Shown one piece after another: positions 8,762 to 17,466 of a stretch of 64,000 bases of DNA. The first letter of the stretch is position 1; every line of letters starts with the position of its first letter. Source of the DNA: Natronincola peptidivorans. Lineage in GTDB: Bacteria > Bacillota > Clostridia > Peptostreptococcales > Natronincolaceae. Below the pieces are notes generated by a model. It ran no database searches. It saw nothing but the letters and a program-made list of their open reading frames with translations, and was not told the origin of the DNA. Where the stretch lies: positions 186,001 through 250,000 of the forward strand of contig NZ_FOHU01000003.1 of the NCBI RefSeq assembly GCF_900111615.1, written 5' to 3'. The translations under genes were made by a program, and so were the position numbers.

Positions 8762-9838
8762 TTAGTCTGTTGGAGGTGTTGTTCTTGTTACATCATTGAA
8801 TCTTTCCACTAACTCTCTTCTGTTTTTGCCAGCCCAATCAAAATCATAATCAATTAATTTAGTATCCTTTAATTCCATTGCTTCCTCAGGTGGTACCGCA
8901 TCGGGATTGGTGAGGAATTGGAAGGAATCTACTACACTTCCTAATTCTTGAACTTCTTTTGTTAGTGTCCAATCTACAAACATTCTTGCTGCTTCCTGGT
9001 CAGGTCCATTTCTCAGTATAGCTACACCCCCGATTTCGTAGCCTGTTCCTTCAACTGGTGCTGAAATCATTATGTCTTTGAAGCCTTCCTTACGATACTT
9101 TATAGCATCATGTAGGAAGGTAATTCCGATTGGTATTTCTTTTAATCCAACCATTCTACCAGGAGCTGTACCAGATTTTGTGTACTGTCGAATCTGCCCA
9201 TTTAACCTTTGTAGGTAATCAAACCCTGCTTCTTCACCCTTCAACTGAATGATGGTTGCTAGCATAGTATAAGCTGTGCCAGAGGAGCCTGGATGAGCTG
9301 TTGCGATTTGACCTTTAAACTCCGGCTTCAATAAATCATCCCAGGATGTTGGGATATCATAATTATTTTCTTCAAACCATTCCTTGTCTAAAACAAAACC
9401 AAGATATCCAGAATAAATCCCTGTCCAATATCCATCAGAATCTTTATATTTATCAGGGAAGTTTGCTGCATTAGGTGATTTATAAGGTACAAGTAAATCA
9501 TCTTCTATGGCTGCTATGTAGGCATCAACTGGTCCCCCATACCATATACTGGCTGTCATATTGTCTTTTTCTGCACGAATCCTGGCTAGTGTTTCCCCGC
9601 TACTCATACGTATAAAGTTTGTTTTAACTCCCGTCTGTTTTTCAAACTCTCTAGTTGCCATAATTGCATGGTCTTCCATTAAACCTGCATAAATGGTTAG
9701 TTCTAAATTCTTAGGTTGCTTGGCAGCTTCTTCAGCAGCATCAGCAGTCTCTGCTGGGGGATTAGCAGGACTGCATGATGCCAATATCAAAGTAATCAGT
9801 AAAATAATAGAAAGTGTAGTACTCATTTTCTTAAACAT
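8762..9838 (-). CDS. ABC transporter substrate-binding lipoprotein (Fe3+/AfuA-like), paralogue 2
   Basis: A 358-residue lipoprotein: hydrophobic signal peptide, lipobox LILASC, then an Ala/Glu-rich linker and a family-1 solute-binding fold (YAGLMEDHAIMA, SIWYGGPVDAYIAA, GTGYEIGGVAI, DYDFDWAGKNRREL). It is the first gene of the importer operon, before the fused permease and ATPase. A frame extends 22 residues further upstream, but the ATG at 9838 directly follows GGAGGAGG at good spacing and starts a clean signal peptide, so it was chosen. Iron(III) is the most likely substrate class, but 2-aminoethylphosphonate or another anion cannot be excluded. Confidence 0.87.
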   Translation of the reverse strand: MFKKMSTTLSIILLITLILASCSPANPPAETADAAEEAAKQPKNLELTIYAGLMEDHAIMATREFEKQTGVKTNFIRMSSGETLARIRAEKDNMTASIWYGGPVDAYIAAIEDDLLVPYKSPNAANFPDKYKDSDGYWTGIYSGYLGFVLDKEWFEENNYDIPTSWDDLLKPEFKGQIATAHPGSSGTAYTMLATIIQLKGEEAGFDYLQRLNGQIRQYTKSGTAPGRMVGLKEIPIGITFLHDAIKYRKEGFKDIMISAPVEGTGYEIGGVAILRNGPDQEAARMFVDWTLTKEVQELGSVVDSFQFLTNPDAVPPEEAMELKDTKLIDYDFDWAGKNRRELVERFNDVTRTTPPTD

Positions 9839-9975
9839 CTTTTTTCCTCCTCCTTTTTCAAACAGATTTTGGTTGATTGAATACGTTTTCAAGCATTGAT
9901 GCATTAATTCTGATTTTTATTAGGTTCTCTAATTTCATTTTACTTGAATATGGTAAAGCAATGCCATACCATCTC

Positions 9976-9996
9976 TTTGCCACTTTAAATGGCAAA
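9976..9996. promoter_or_regulatory. Palindrome TTTGCCA-N7-TGGCAAA, operator candidate of importer operon
   Basis: A perfect 7-bp inverted repeat separated by 7 bp lies about 140 bp upstream of the binding-protein start, just after the terminator of the PTS operon. A third TGGCAAA half-site occurs at 10131-10137. It could be the binding site of a metal- or nutrient-responsive repressor; it does not match a Fur box. Confidence 0.35.
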
Positions 9997-10024
9997 AAAA
10001 TATCTCTATATGATAATAGAGATA
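9994..10024 (-). terminator. Intrinsic terminator of the PTS operon
   Basis: On the minus strand TATCTCTAT pairs with ATAGAGATA around a 6-base loop and is followed by seven T residues. It lies 120 bp after the IIC stop codon. Confidence 0.75.
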
Positions 10025-10144
10025 CTAATAGTTTGTAGAAGCCTTTTGTCCAGTTGTAAATCATCTTAATGATCATGGTTATTCTTAATTAGAAAATCGT
10101 ATTTATTACTTATGCCTTTGTGGCAAATTTATCTCCCTCAATCA

Positions 10145-11431
10145 CTATAGGCCAAATATATATTGCAATATCCATTTCGCAAAAAAACCTATAATAGCAA
10201 AATCAGAATCCCCAAAAGTAGCTCTGACGTACCCTAAACCTGATAAAAGGGGAATTAAAAAGTAGGGTAAGAATGTAATGATGAATCCATGGATAAAAGT
10301 GCCCACCACCAACCCTTTTCTTCTCCCAATAGTATAGGCAATTACCCCGGCAGCACCGCCTGAAAAAAAATGCGAGACTATTCCAGGGATGATAATGGTA
10401 TATTGATTGGGTAACAAAACAAATACACCCATAGCCACCAGACCTCCTAATAAGCTAAATAAAAATCCAAAAATCGAGGCAATAGGGGCATAGGGGAACA
10501 ATATAGGACAGTCTAATGCTGGAATTCCGTTAGGAACAATTTTTTCGCTGATTCCTTGAAAGGCTGGAACAATTTCTGATAATAGCATACGTACACCCAT
10601 TAGGATCACATATACTCCTGCAGCAAACCAAATGGCTTGAATAACAGAGATTACTAGAGGAGGCCTACTAAAAAATAATTCTGTAACTTTTTCTGAGCCT
10701 ACAAAAAAACTAGCGCATAAGAATAGAGTAAACATAAATAGCGTAGTAGATATAATATGATCTTGAAAAAGCACTTGTAATTTAGCGAAGCTAGGAAATG
10801 GTGATTCTCTTTTTTCTCCTTGCTTTTCCTTAAAGCAAGAGGCTATTATTCCCGTAATCACAAAACCAAAGCTATTAAAATGTCCAACTGCGATTTCATC
10901 ATTTTTTATTACTTTTCGTACAAAAGGCTGCGTAATAGCTGGCCCTACAGTCATAGCCATCGCCAATAAACCGCTTCCAATAATAATGATTTCCCACTTG
11001 CCCAATGGATACACTGCTAACAAAGCCGCCAACATTGAAGCCATAAATAATATATGATGTCCAGTTAAAAATACGTATTTTAATGGACTCCATCTAGCAA
11101 TTAAAAGATGCACAATCATACCAAACAGCATAATCCAAGCAATGTAACTACCATAATTGATCTGAGCTAAAGCTACAACAACCTCATTGTGGGGAATGAT
11201 TCCAATTACTTGAAATCCTCTTTGTATTAGTAAAGATAGATTCCCTAAAGCAACCCCTGCCGCTGATGCTCCAATTTGGATTAAAATATACCCTAGAATC
11301 GTTTTTATCGTTCCTTGAATAATTCTTTCGACTGTCTCCCTTTGAATAACTAATCCTATAAAAGCTATTATTCCAAGTAAAAAGGCCGGTTCTCCCAACA
11401 CTCCTCTGCTAATTGCATCTGAATAATTCAT
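10145..11431 (-). CDS. PTS ascorbate-type transporter subunit IIC (UlaA-like)
   Basis: A 428-residue membrane protein of the AG (ascorbate-galactitol) PTS superfamily, the sugar-translocating channel of a phosphotransferase system. About ten hydrophobic segments are visible, with the UlaA-like start FLLGIIAFIGLVIQRETVERIIQGTIKTILGYILIQIGA region and conserved GHFNSFGF and FFSGGAAGVIAYTIGRRKG. It is somewhat shorter than E. coli UlaA. Its ATG overlaps the IIB stop by four bases (ATGA), so the two are translationally coupled. No ascorbate-degrading genes (UlaD/E/F, UlaG) are next to it, so the substrate is uncertain. Confidence 0.88.
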   Translation of the reverse strand: MNYSDAISRGVLGEPAFLLGIIAFIGLVIQRETVERIIQGTIKTILGYILIQIGASAAGVALGNLSLLIQRGFQVIGIIPHNEVVVALAQINYGSYIAWIMLFGMIVHLLIARWSPLKYVFLTGHHILFMASMLAALLAVYPLGKWEIIIIGSGLLAMAMTVGPAITQPFVRKVIKNDEIAVGHFNSFGFVITGIIASCFKEKQGEKRESPFPSFAKLQVLFQDHIISTTLFMFTLFLCASFFVGSEKVTELFFSRPPLVISVIQAIWFAAGVYVILMGVRMLLSEIVPAFQGISEKIVPNGIPALDCPILFPYAPIASIFGFLFSLLGGLVAMGVFVLLPNQYTIIIPGIVSHFFSGGAAGVIAYTIGRRKGLVVGTFIHGFIITFLPYFLIPLLSGLGYVRATFGDSDFAIIGFFAKWILQYIFGL

Positions 11432-11736
11432 CGCAACCCCTCTTTTTCCTTAAGCCAAGTTTGGATGGTATCACAATTCAACAGCTGCTCCTCTATATAT
11501 CTACGTCTTACAATGTCTTCTAATCCTATAGTCTCAATATCATTTTGTTTTGATAAACAACTAATCACCTGCTTTGCACCAATAATTAAATCAGCCTCTA
11601 TAAAATTAGCAGACCCCATATCCGCATGCTCTACCTTTACCTTAAGATTTCTTTCTCTTATAAATCTTTCAATCGACAGTCTCATGGCTAAACTAGTTCC
11701 CAACCCACTGGTACACACCACTAGAATTTTTTTCAT
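11428..11736 (-). CDS. PTS ascorbate-type transporter subunit IIB
   Basis: A 102-residue cytoplasmic phosphocarrier that passes phosphate from the IIA domain to the incoming sugar. The phosphorylated cysteine is C8 in the P-loop-like motif VVCTSGLGTSLAMR. It overlaps the regulator gene stop by four bases upstream and the IIC start by four bases downstream, so three genes form one tightly coupled operon. No separate IIA gene is present; that function is probably supplied by the IIA domain at the C-terminus of the regulator. Confidence 0.9.
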   Translation of the reverse strand: MKKILVVCTSGLGTSLAMRLSIERFIRERNLKVKVEHADMGSANFIEADLIIGAKQVISCLSKQNDIETIGLEDIVRRRYIEEQLLNCDTIQTWLKEKEGLR

Positions 11737-13844
11737 AGTAACGCTCCCTCTCTTCTTTGAAACCAGTCGTATATGTCTTTTGAATTATGGCTTTTTTTAA
11801 GTATTCTCAAGAAGAATTCATCATTCAAAGCATCAATCAGTAAAGCTAAAGCTTCTACATGCTTTTCGTTATCCTCAGCTGCTAAGGTAATCATTAACCA
11901 TATAGGAGTAGAAATTTCTTGAAGCCTAACAGGTTTTTTAAAGGTTACCAGGCTGAAGCCAGTTCCCCAAACTCCCGTTTCATTGGAAGCATGAGGAAAA
12001 AGGATTCCTTTTGAGATAACAAAATGGTGATTAGGGCTGTTTATCATGTGAATCAGCTTTTCTTCATATTCCAATCCAATAAGCTCTCTTTCCTTTAGGG
12101 GGATCGTCCCTAATGAAATCAGTTTCTCTACTGTACTAGGAGTTTCAGCTTGAAGTATTATTGATTTCTCCGGTAGTAGTTGAGTAATACCATAGAAAGG
12201 TTTAGTATTTTCGGTATAGGAATGTGCTCCTTTGAAAAATTGTATCAGATGCTTGGATAGGGTGGCTCTGTTTTTTATGTCTTCATTTTTCTCTATGATT
12301 TTTATTACTTCATTTACTGTGTGAATAATTTCTAATTCTCTTGCATCGTTTTTTTCTGGCATCCCCAGTATTTTCTTTATTTTTTCTTCATCCTCCTGAC
12401 TTAAAAGAGGGGAGACCTTTATCCAAGGAATTGTAAGATTATAAAAGATATCAATGGTTGAAATAACTATATCTACTTCTTTAGAGGTTAAGTCTTTTAA
12501 GTCTTTATAGGAGCATTTTTTTACAATGTTAACATCAGGATACATATCTAATAATCTTCTTTGCAATATATTCGATGTTCCTAATCCTGAACTGCATACA
12601 ATAGCCACTTTCCGATTGCTGAGAGGTAACTGCTGATGTAATCCTGCTCCTATGTGCATAGCAATGTAGCTGGCTTCCTGCTGATCAAACTCAATCCCTA
12701 TGGGTTCTAATATTTTATTAGTAATTATCAATACAACCTCTAATAGCTGTCCATACTCTTTTTGTAATTGTGTAAATAAAGGATTGCAAATCCTTCTATC
12801 ATACTTCACTCGGTAAATAGCAGGCTTTAAATGCATAGCTAAGCTATTTATAATTTGCTCGCTCATTAATAAAGGTTTATGATAATTTTTTTCTACCTCC
12901 ATTACTATTTTTTTTGCTAACTGAAAGCATTCTACATCCTCTTTGTCTTTTTGATAATCCTTTTGAGCCGTTAAAATGTGCTGAGTGATATATCCTATTT
13001 CCGATAAAGGTAATTCAATATTAAAATAAGGCTCTATTCGGGTCCTCACCATGCTTTCAACCGTTTTAAATTCCTTGCTATTTTGCAGTTCCTTCAATAG
13101 ATCCTGGTCCATTGCTACAAAGTGTTTCGCTTTTAATCGTTCTAGAGATAAAAACATGTGTAAAATTAATGCTACATAACCATTATCTGAAAATCCAATA
13201 GATAAAGTTTTTTCTAATTCCGATACTACTTGAAACAGATAATGCATTTCTTCAGGCTGAAACCATTCTTTCAATTGCAACACATTCATGTCTTTTGATT
13301 TATCATTTAATAGATAGTCTAGTATTTTTTCTTCTGTAGCTTCTTCCTTTATTAAAGATAAATAAGCTTCCCGCTTATACAACTCCCGCCCATTAATTTT
13401 CACTTTTCCTTTTTCTCGTACTAGCTTTAAGTTTTTCACATGAAACCAACTCTTCAATCCTGCTAAGTCTCCTATTAGGGTTTTATCACTAATTCTAAAT
13501 TCCTCCATCAACCCTTCGAATTCAATTTCTGAGCTTTTTAGCAGTAACTTAGCCATTTCTTTTAATCGACTCTCTGGAGATAGATATTGAGTTTTCTGTT
13601 CTAGGAATCCTTGCAGCCTTTGCCATTGCAGGTTATCTCCCTCTAGCTTCAATCCATGCTTCCGATGACGTATAAATGCTATTTCCTTCTCTTTTAAACA
13701 AGATTCCAGCGACAAAAGGTCATGTCGTATCGTTCTTTGAGATACTCCATATTGCTTAGCCAACTGCTCTACCGTAAAGAAATCTTGATGCTGGATTAAT
13801 TGTTCCAAAATTTTTTTTTGTCTGCTTGAAATCATATATAACAC
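11733..13844 (-). CDS. PRD/PTS-domain transcriptional activator (BglG/MtlR-like) with IIB and IIA modules
   Basis: A 703-residue multidomain regulator that senses PTS phosphorylation. Domains in order: an HTH at residues 1-70 (LAKQYGVSQRTIRHDLLSLE), a second HTH near 85-155, two PTS-regulation domains around 185-400, a IIB-like domain with VCSSGLGTSNIL near 405-490, and a mannitol/fructose-type IIA domain with ILFPHASNETG near 610, where the histidine is the likely phosphosite. It is first in the operon and overlaps IIB by four bases. The IIA part probably also phosphorylates the separate IIB protein, because no free IIA gene is present. Confidence 0.9.
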   Translation of the reverse strand: MLYMISSRQKKILEQLIQHQDFFTVEQLAKQYGVSQRTIRHDLLSLESCLKEKEIAFIRHRKHGLKLEGDNLQWQRLQGFLEQKTQYLSPESRLKEMAKLLLKSSEIEFEGLMEEFRISDKTLIGDLAGLKSWFHVKNLKLVREKGKVKINGRELYKREAYLSLIKEEATEEKILDYLLNDKSKDMNVLQLKEWFQPEEMHYLFQVVSELEKTLSIGFSDNGYVALILHMFLSLERLKAKHFVAMDQDLLKELQNSKEFKTVESMVRTRIEPYFNIELPLSEIGYITQHILTAQKDYQKDKEDVECFQLAKKIVMEVEKNYHKPLLMSEQIINSLAMHLKPAIYRVKYDRRICNPLFTQLQKEYGQLLEVVLIITNKILEPIGIEFDQQEASYIAMHIGAGLHQQLPLSNRKVAIVCSSGLGTSNILQRRLLDMYPDVNIVKKCSYKDLKDLTSKEVDIVISTIDIFYNLTIPWIKVSPLLSQEDEEKIKKILGMPEKNDARELEIIHTVNEVIKIIEKNEDIKNRATLSKHLIQFFKGAHSYTENTKPFYGITQLLPEKSIILQAETPSTVEKLISLGTIPLKERELIGLEYEEKLIHMINSPNHHFVISKGILFPHASNETGVWGTGFSLVTFKKPVRLQEISTPIWLMITLAAEDNEKHVEALALLIDALNDEFFLRILKKSHNSKDIYDWFQRREGALL

Positions 13845-14025
13845 CTCTATCGTATTGTTCCATCTTCCCTAAAAGCCGCTTTAATAAATTTCTTAAAGCT
13901 ATCATTAGGTAACCGATCCTACTATATCTTCAAACTTGTATACATATTGATTCTCGAAAATGCTTCTATTTTAAAAAAATGATTCCTATACTAGTACTGT
14001 TTTACTTTTTCGTTGATTAACTAAA

Positions 14026-14054
14026 TTCTTCAAATTCATGTAAACTCCTCTATA
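14026..14054 (-). repeat. Conserved 30-bp intergenic element, copy A
   Basis: TTCTTCAAATTCATGTAAAC followed by TCCTCTATA matches copies at 18897-18926 and 37295-37324 with a few changes. All three are in the same orientation, after a terminator and 80-190 bp before a minus-strand start codon (here the PTS regulator). The remainder of the gap 13845-14251 shows only the terminator at 14145-14175. Confidence 0.65.
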
Positions 14055-14144
14055 ATATTACATAATATTTTGATAATTTTATTTTTACTGTCTTATACAT
14101 TATTTCTAAGCCTTAGCTTTTTCTGTCAAACTCTTATAAAATAA

Positions 14145-14175
14145 AATGCCTCTTTATCAGTGATTAAGAGGCATT
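14145..14175 (-). terminator. Intrinsic terminator of the TetR-hydrolase-ferredoxin operon
   Basis: AATGCCTCTTTATC pairs with GATTAAGAGGCATT (one mismatch); the minus strand then reads TTTTATTTTAT. It lies 77 bp past the stop codon at 14252. Confidence 0.7.
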
Positions 14176-14251
14176 CTGAAAAATAATAATTTTTATTTCA
14201 TACCAAATCAATTCCTATAAAAACCTAAAGCAAAATTTCCTTTTTACAATC

Positions 14252-15082
14252 TTAATCCAAACACATATCTTTAACAGATATATGTGGATGTCGATATCTC
14301 TTCATCCTTCGAGTGTCATTGCCAAATTGTATGAATCTTTTAGTAAACTGAAGAGAAGTGGACGGGCAAAAATGGAGGCATGCAAGACACTGCTGACAGT
14401 TATTGTGCAGCCACTGAGGCTTTCCTGCTTTAAGCTTTATATTCTTTACAGAACATACTTTTTCACAAATGCCGCAACCATTGCAGGTATCATCACTATA
14501 AAAATATTTATCCTGCTTATAAGTGTTTCTTAAGTAATAGTTACTTCCCAGTAATGGTAGGTGTTTTGCTATGGGAAACAGTCTATCTGTTATGTTTTTT
14601 TCTATTGTATTTTCTCTATTTATGATACTCTCGATAATCCTATCAAGCTTAGGTTCCATTTCACTCAGGCGTCTCATTAAAACATCTTCTGCTGTGGAAT
14701 CCCACCAGTATAGAATAAAATTATCTCCCATTGTTAAGTAAAAACCTGCATCAAGCCTTTTACCTTTATCATGAAGCTCCTTTTCTATTTGTGCCATAGC
14801 GCCACCAGCAAATGGTGTGTCTACCCCTCTAGTAATAATAGTAAAAATATGCGCCACCTTTGACATATCTAGTTTTTTTATAAACCTAATGACGATATCA
14901 GGCATGCCAAGATAATACATGGGAAATACAAAGCCTACCGTTTCACTGCTCTCAATAAATTCTTTCTGGCTAAATGCTTTAGAAATAGGTATAATTGCAC
15001 TCTTTTTAATCCTGCTACTAACCTTTTTTGCAGCAGCAAGAGAATTTCCTGTTCCTGAAAAATAGTAAATGGTGGTCTTCAT
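14252..15082 (-). CDS. EFR1-family flavodoxin/ferredoxin fusion protein
   Basis: A 276-residue soluble redox protein. The N-terminal half is flavodoxin-like, with the FMN phosphate-binding loop YFSGTGNSLAAAKK at residues 7-20. The C-terminal part carries two [4Fe-4S] clusters: CNGCGICEKVC near 200 and CQQCLACLHFCP near 230. Proteins of this EFRO1/EFR1 group occur in anaerobes, but their electron partners are mostly unknown. It starts 12 bp after the hydrolase stop and is the last gene of the TetR-hydrolase-EFR1 operon, ending at a terminator. Confidence 0.88.
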   Translation of the reverse strand: MKTTIYYFSGTGNSLAAAKKVSSRIKKSAIIPISKAFSQKEFIESSETVGFVFPMYYLGMPDIVIRFIKKLDMSKVAHIFTIITRGVDTPFAGGAMAQIEKELHDKGKRLDAGFYLTMGDNFILYWWDSTAEDVLMRRLSEMEPKLDRIIESIINRENTIEKNITDRLFPIAKHLPLLGSNYYLRNTYKQDKYFYSDDTCNGCGICEKVCSVKNIKLKAGKPQWLHNNCQQCLACLHFCPSTSLQFTKRFIQFGNDTRRMKRYRHPHISVKDMCLD

Positions 15083-15094
15083 TTTTCCACTTCC

Positions 15095-16159
15095 TTATTG
15101 TTGTTTTAGTACTATCTCAGCAATTTCAGCCATTACCTTATTAAATTTCTCTGGTTCTTCAAAATTGGGAGAATGAGCTGAGTATTCAAACTCTATGTAT
15201 TCCTTCATTGGAGCATCAACAGCATCATAGAATTTTTTTACTAATTCCGACGGAGTATTAAAGTCATACTTGCCCTGCATAAAGAAAACCGGTACTTCTA
15301 AGCTTTTGATTTCCTCGTCAAATTTTAGGTTTTCTAGCCATTCTTCCCCTATCAAATCCTCTGAAAACTCTACCCCTCGAATGTAGTTGATTTTATCAAG
15401 AATTGTATATTCTGGCGCAATGGCCAATCTAAAGTACAGACTGCTAACATTTAAATTGTATAGAAATCCTCTATAATGCCATAACCATTTTCTTTGTACA
15501 TGCTTTTCATCGTGACCGTGTAGGTAGACACCATCAATTACCTCCAGTGCTTCTAGCTCCTTAATGGCTTTTTTGTTGTTATCTTCTGCAGCCATTTTTT
15601 TCGTCCATTTGTAGGATAACGCTTCCCCTTTATTGCCATTAATTAATTGTCCTATCCCAATATAAGCATGAAAATCTTTTGGATGCTCCTTCACTGTAGT
15701 CAATCCCAAAAAAGAACCCCAGCTATGACCAGCAATAAATATCTTATCTTTTTGAAACCTATCCTTTACATACTGAACAACTTCATATGTATCTGCCAAA
15801 ATTTGATCAGCTGTCATTGTTTTTTCGTCTATCTTAGAGTTAAAAGATTTTCCCGCTCCTCTTTGATCCCAATTAATCACTATAAAATTATCCTCTAGAT
15901 CTGCATTGAAATGTCTAGTAAAAACCATTTCTGCAAAACCAGGTCCCCCATGTATAAAAAGCAACACAGGCTTCGATAAGTCTTTTCCTCTAATCAACAA
16001 CGATTGGTCAACATTACCTATAGATATCTTTTCTAAACTGGCAATTCCATTCTCATTATGTATAGCAGGTGTCGTTGCTATAGAATAACGTATTGTTAAT
16101 GTAGTTAAACCAACAAAGCAAAATATTAATATCATCATTACTATTCTTTTAAACTGCAT
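15095..16159 (-). CDS. Membrane-anchored alpha/beta hydrolase (proline iminopeptidase-like)
   Basis: A 354-residue hydrolase with one N-terminal hydrophobic segment (about residues 6-22) and an extracytoplasmic-looking S33-type catalytic domain: oxyanion motif HGGPGFAE, NWDQRGAGKS, nucleophile elbow GHSWG, and C-terminal YDFNTP and SAHSPNFEEP with the likely acid and histidine. It resembles prolyl aminopeptidases. A longer frame exists, but the ATG at 16159 follows AAAAAGGAGAGG and is preferred; it overlaps the TetR gene by 11 bp. Control by that TetR repressor is likely. Confidence 0.85.
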   Translation of the reverse strand: MQFKRIVMMILIFCFVGLTTLTIRYSIATTPAIHNENGIASLEKISIGNVDQSLLIRGKDLSKPVLLFIHGGPGFAEMVFTRHFNADLEDNFIVINWDQRGAGKSFNSKIDEKTMTADQILADTYEVVQYVKDRFQKDKIFIAGHSWGSFLGLTTVKEHPKDFHAYIGIGQLINGNKGEALSYKWTKKMAAEDNNKKAIKELEALEVIDGVYLHGHDEKHVQRKWLWHYRGFLYNLNVSSLYFRLAIAPEYTILDKINYIRGVEFSEDLIGEEWLENLKFDEEIKSLEVPVFFMQGKYDFNTPSELVKKFYDAVDAPMKEYIEFEYSAHSPNFEEPEKFNKVMAEIAEIVLKQQ

Positions 16160-16769
16160 TGTTTTCCTCTCCTTTTTCAAGAATTCCTTCAAGAACAAAT
16201 TCAAATAAATAGTTTGTCAAAATGGGAAAATGAGATGCCCCCAAATCCTCTTGATGCATTTCAACATAGTAGATTGCATCAAAAAAAGTCAGTATCAAAT
16301 CTGGGCTAATCTTTTTTATCAAGCCCTCCCTTTGCCACCTTTCTAGTAGTGGAAGAAACAAGCAATATACTTCCCTTCTTGCCAAATCTTTTTCCCTTGT
16401 GTCTAGCTTCTTTATAATATTTAGAAATTCTTCTTGATGATTATGTCTTCCTAATATTGTTTCTTGGTTTGATTCTGAAGCCAACCTAAAAAAAATTTCC
16501 TTAATAACTACCTTTGGATTTCCAGTTAAATTCGTAGTATCCATGATTTCTTTAGTAATTAAGTAGTTTTCTTCAAAGTATATTTTCATAAATAATGCTT
16601 CCTTTGAGTGAAAGAATTGATAAAAGCTCCCTGATGCTATACCCACTTCTCTAGTAATATCTTTAATGGAGGTCTTTTTAAAACCATTTTTATAGAAAAA
16701 ATCTCTACCTACCTTAAAGATTCTTTTATATAGTATTTCTTGCTCTTCTTTTGAAAAAGATCGTGGCAT
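16149..16769 (-). CDS. TetR/AcrR-family transcriptional regulator
   Basis: A 206-residue repressor. The N-terminal helix-turn-helix is clear (VGRDFFYKNGFKKTSIKDI and VGIASGSFYQFFHSKEALF); the C-terminal ligand domain is typical in length and unassigned. The chosen ATG at 16769 has AAGGAGTG upstream; a longer frame to 16799 would run into the operator. It is first in the operon with the hydrolase and EFR1 genes. A perfect 10-bp inverted repeat lies just upstream of the start, consistent with autorepression of the operon. Confidence 0.9.
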   Translation of the reverse strand: MPRSFSKEEQEILYKRIFKVGRDFFYKNGFKKTSIKDITREVGIASGSFYQFFHSKEALFMKIYFEENYLITKEIMDTTNLTGNPKVVIKEIFFRLASESNQETILGRHNHQEEFLNIIKKLDTREKDLARREVYCLFLPLLERWQREGLIKKISPDLILTFFDAIYYVEMHQEDLGASHFPILTNYLFEFVLEGILEKGEENNAV

Positions 16770-16785
16770 AAAATCACTCCTTTTT

Positions 16786-16813
16786 ATGAATGAACTCATT
16801 GTTGTTCATTCAT
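16786..16813. promoter_or_regulatory. Inverted-repeat operator of the TetR operon
   Basis: ATGAATGAAC (16786-16795) and GTTCATTCAT (16804-16813) form a perfect 10-bp inverted repeat with an 8-bp spacer, 17 bp before the TetR start codon. A TATTATG-like sequence follows on the upstream side. Confidence 0.65.
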
Positions 16814-16902
16814 ATTATGCCAGTATGTATTTGTTGTAGCAAGGGTTTTTTGTATTAATTTTCCATTTTATCTAGGTATCTCTAAACTATTGATGAAATT
16901 AC

Positions 16903-17400
16903 TTAAACATAGTATCCAATGCTTATCATCCGTTCAGTAATTGCTACAAGTACTGTTGTCAAAATATTTACACCTGCAATTGTTATCAATAGTCTTTTTT
17001 TGTTTTCTACATATTTTTTTAGCAATAGATAAACTGCAGGAATCTCAATTATTAAAGTTAGTAGAAGGTACCCTGCTAAAATCATATAATAGGGTCCTCT
17101 ATCAAATGCTGCAAATATGGAACCAGTGAGAGGATATAATCTATACCCTCTCACTAGGTAGGGTGCTATAAAGGATAATAGATTGGCAAAGGTTATTATA
17201 ACAAAAACCTGCTTTATATCAGCAATATAATTAAGCTTAGCTACACCAAAGGTTTCTATTAGTAATGTTACTGCTATACAAATAGGTAAAATGGTTCGTG
17301 GACTGGTAGTTACCCAGATCCATGAGGAGTTACCATAAACTGGTGCAGTAAAAACAACAGCTAACAAGGAATAAGTTGTTAGTACCGATGCTATTTTCAT
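16903..17400 (-). CDS. Unrecognised small integral membrane protein
   Basis: A 165-residue hydrophobic protein I do not recognise. Four to five transmembrane segments are visible: about residues 5-22, 38-58, 65-85, 105-127 and 138-155. The first may be a cleavable signal (ending VYGNSS). GGGGGAAG precedes the ATG at 17400, supporting translation. It is followed upstream by another unknown gene 66 bp away in the same direction. No cysteine pairs, charged catalytic motifs or known domain signatures are evident. Confidence 0.65.
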   Translation of the reverse strand: MKIASVLTTYSLLAVVFTAPVYGNSSWIWVTTSPRTILPICIAVTLLIETFGVAKLNYIADIKQVFVIITFANLLSFIAPYLVRGYRLYPLTGSIFAAFDRGPYYMILAGYLLLTLIIEIPAVYLLLKKYVENKKRLLITIAGVNILTTVLVAITERMISIGYYV

Positions 17401-17466
17401 TTTATCTTCCCCCAGATTTGTTTTAGTAATAGAACCTATATAGAACTCTTTATAAATCTATTTGCT

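Noticed and set aside
10001-10024. Dyad TATCTCTAT-N6-ATAGAGATA as a Fur-like operator of the importer
   Set aside because: On the minus strand it is followed by seven T residues directly after the PTS operon, so it is better explained as that operon's terminator.
9858-10076. 72-codon minus-strand frame overlapping the start of the importer binding protein
   Set aside because: It spans the PTS terminator hairpin and two palindromes, overlaps the ribosome site of the next gene and has no family likeness.
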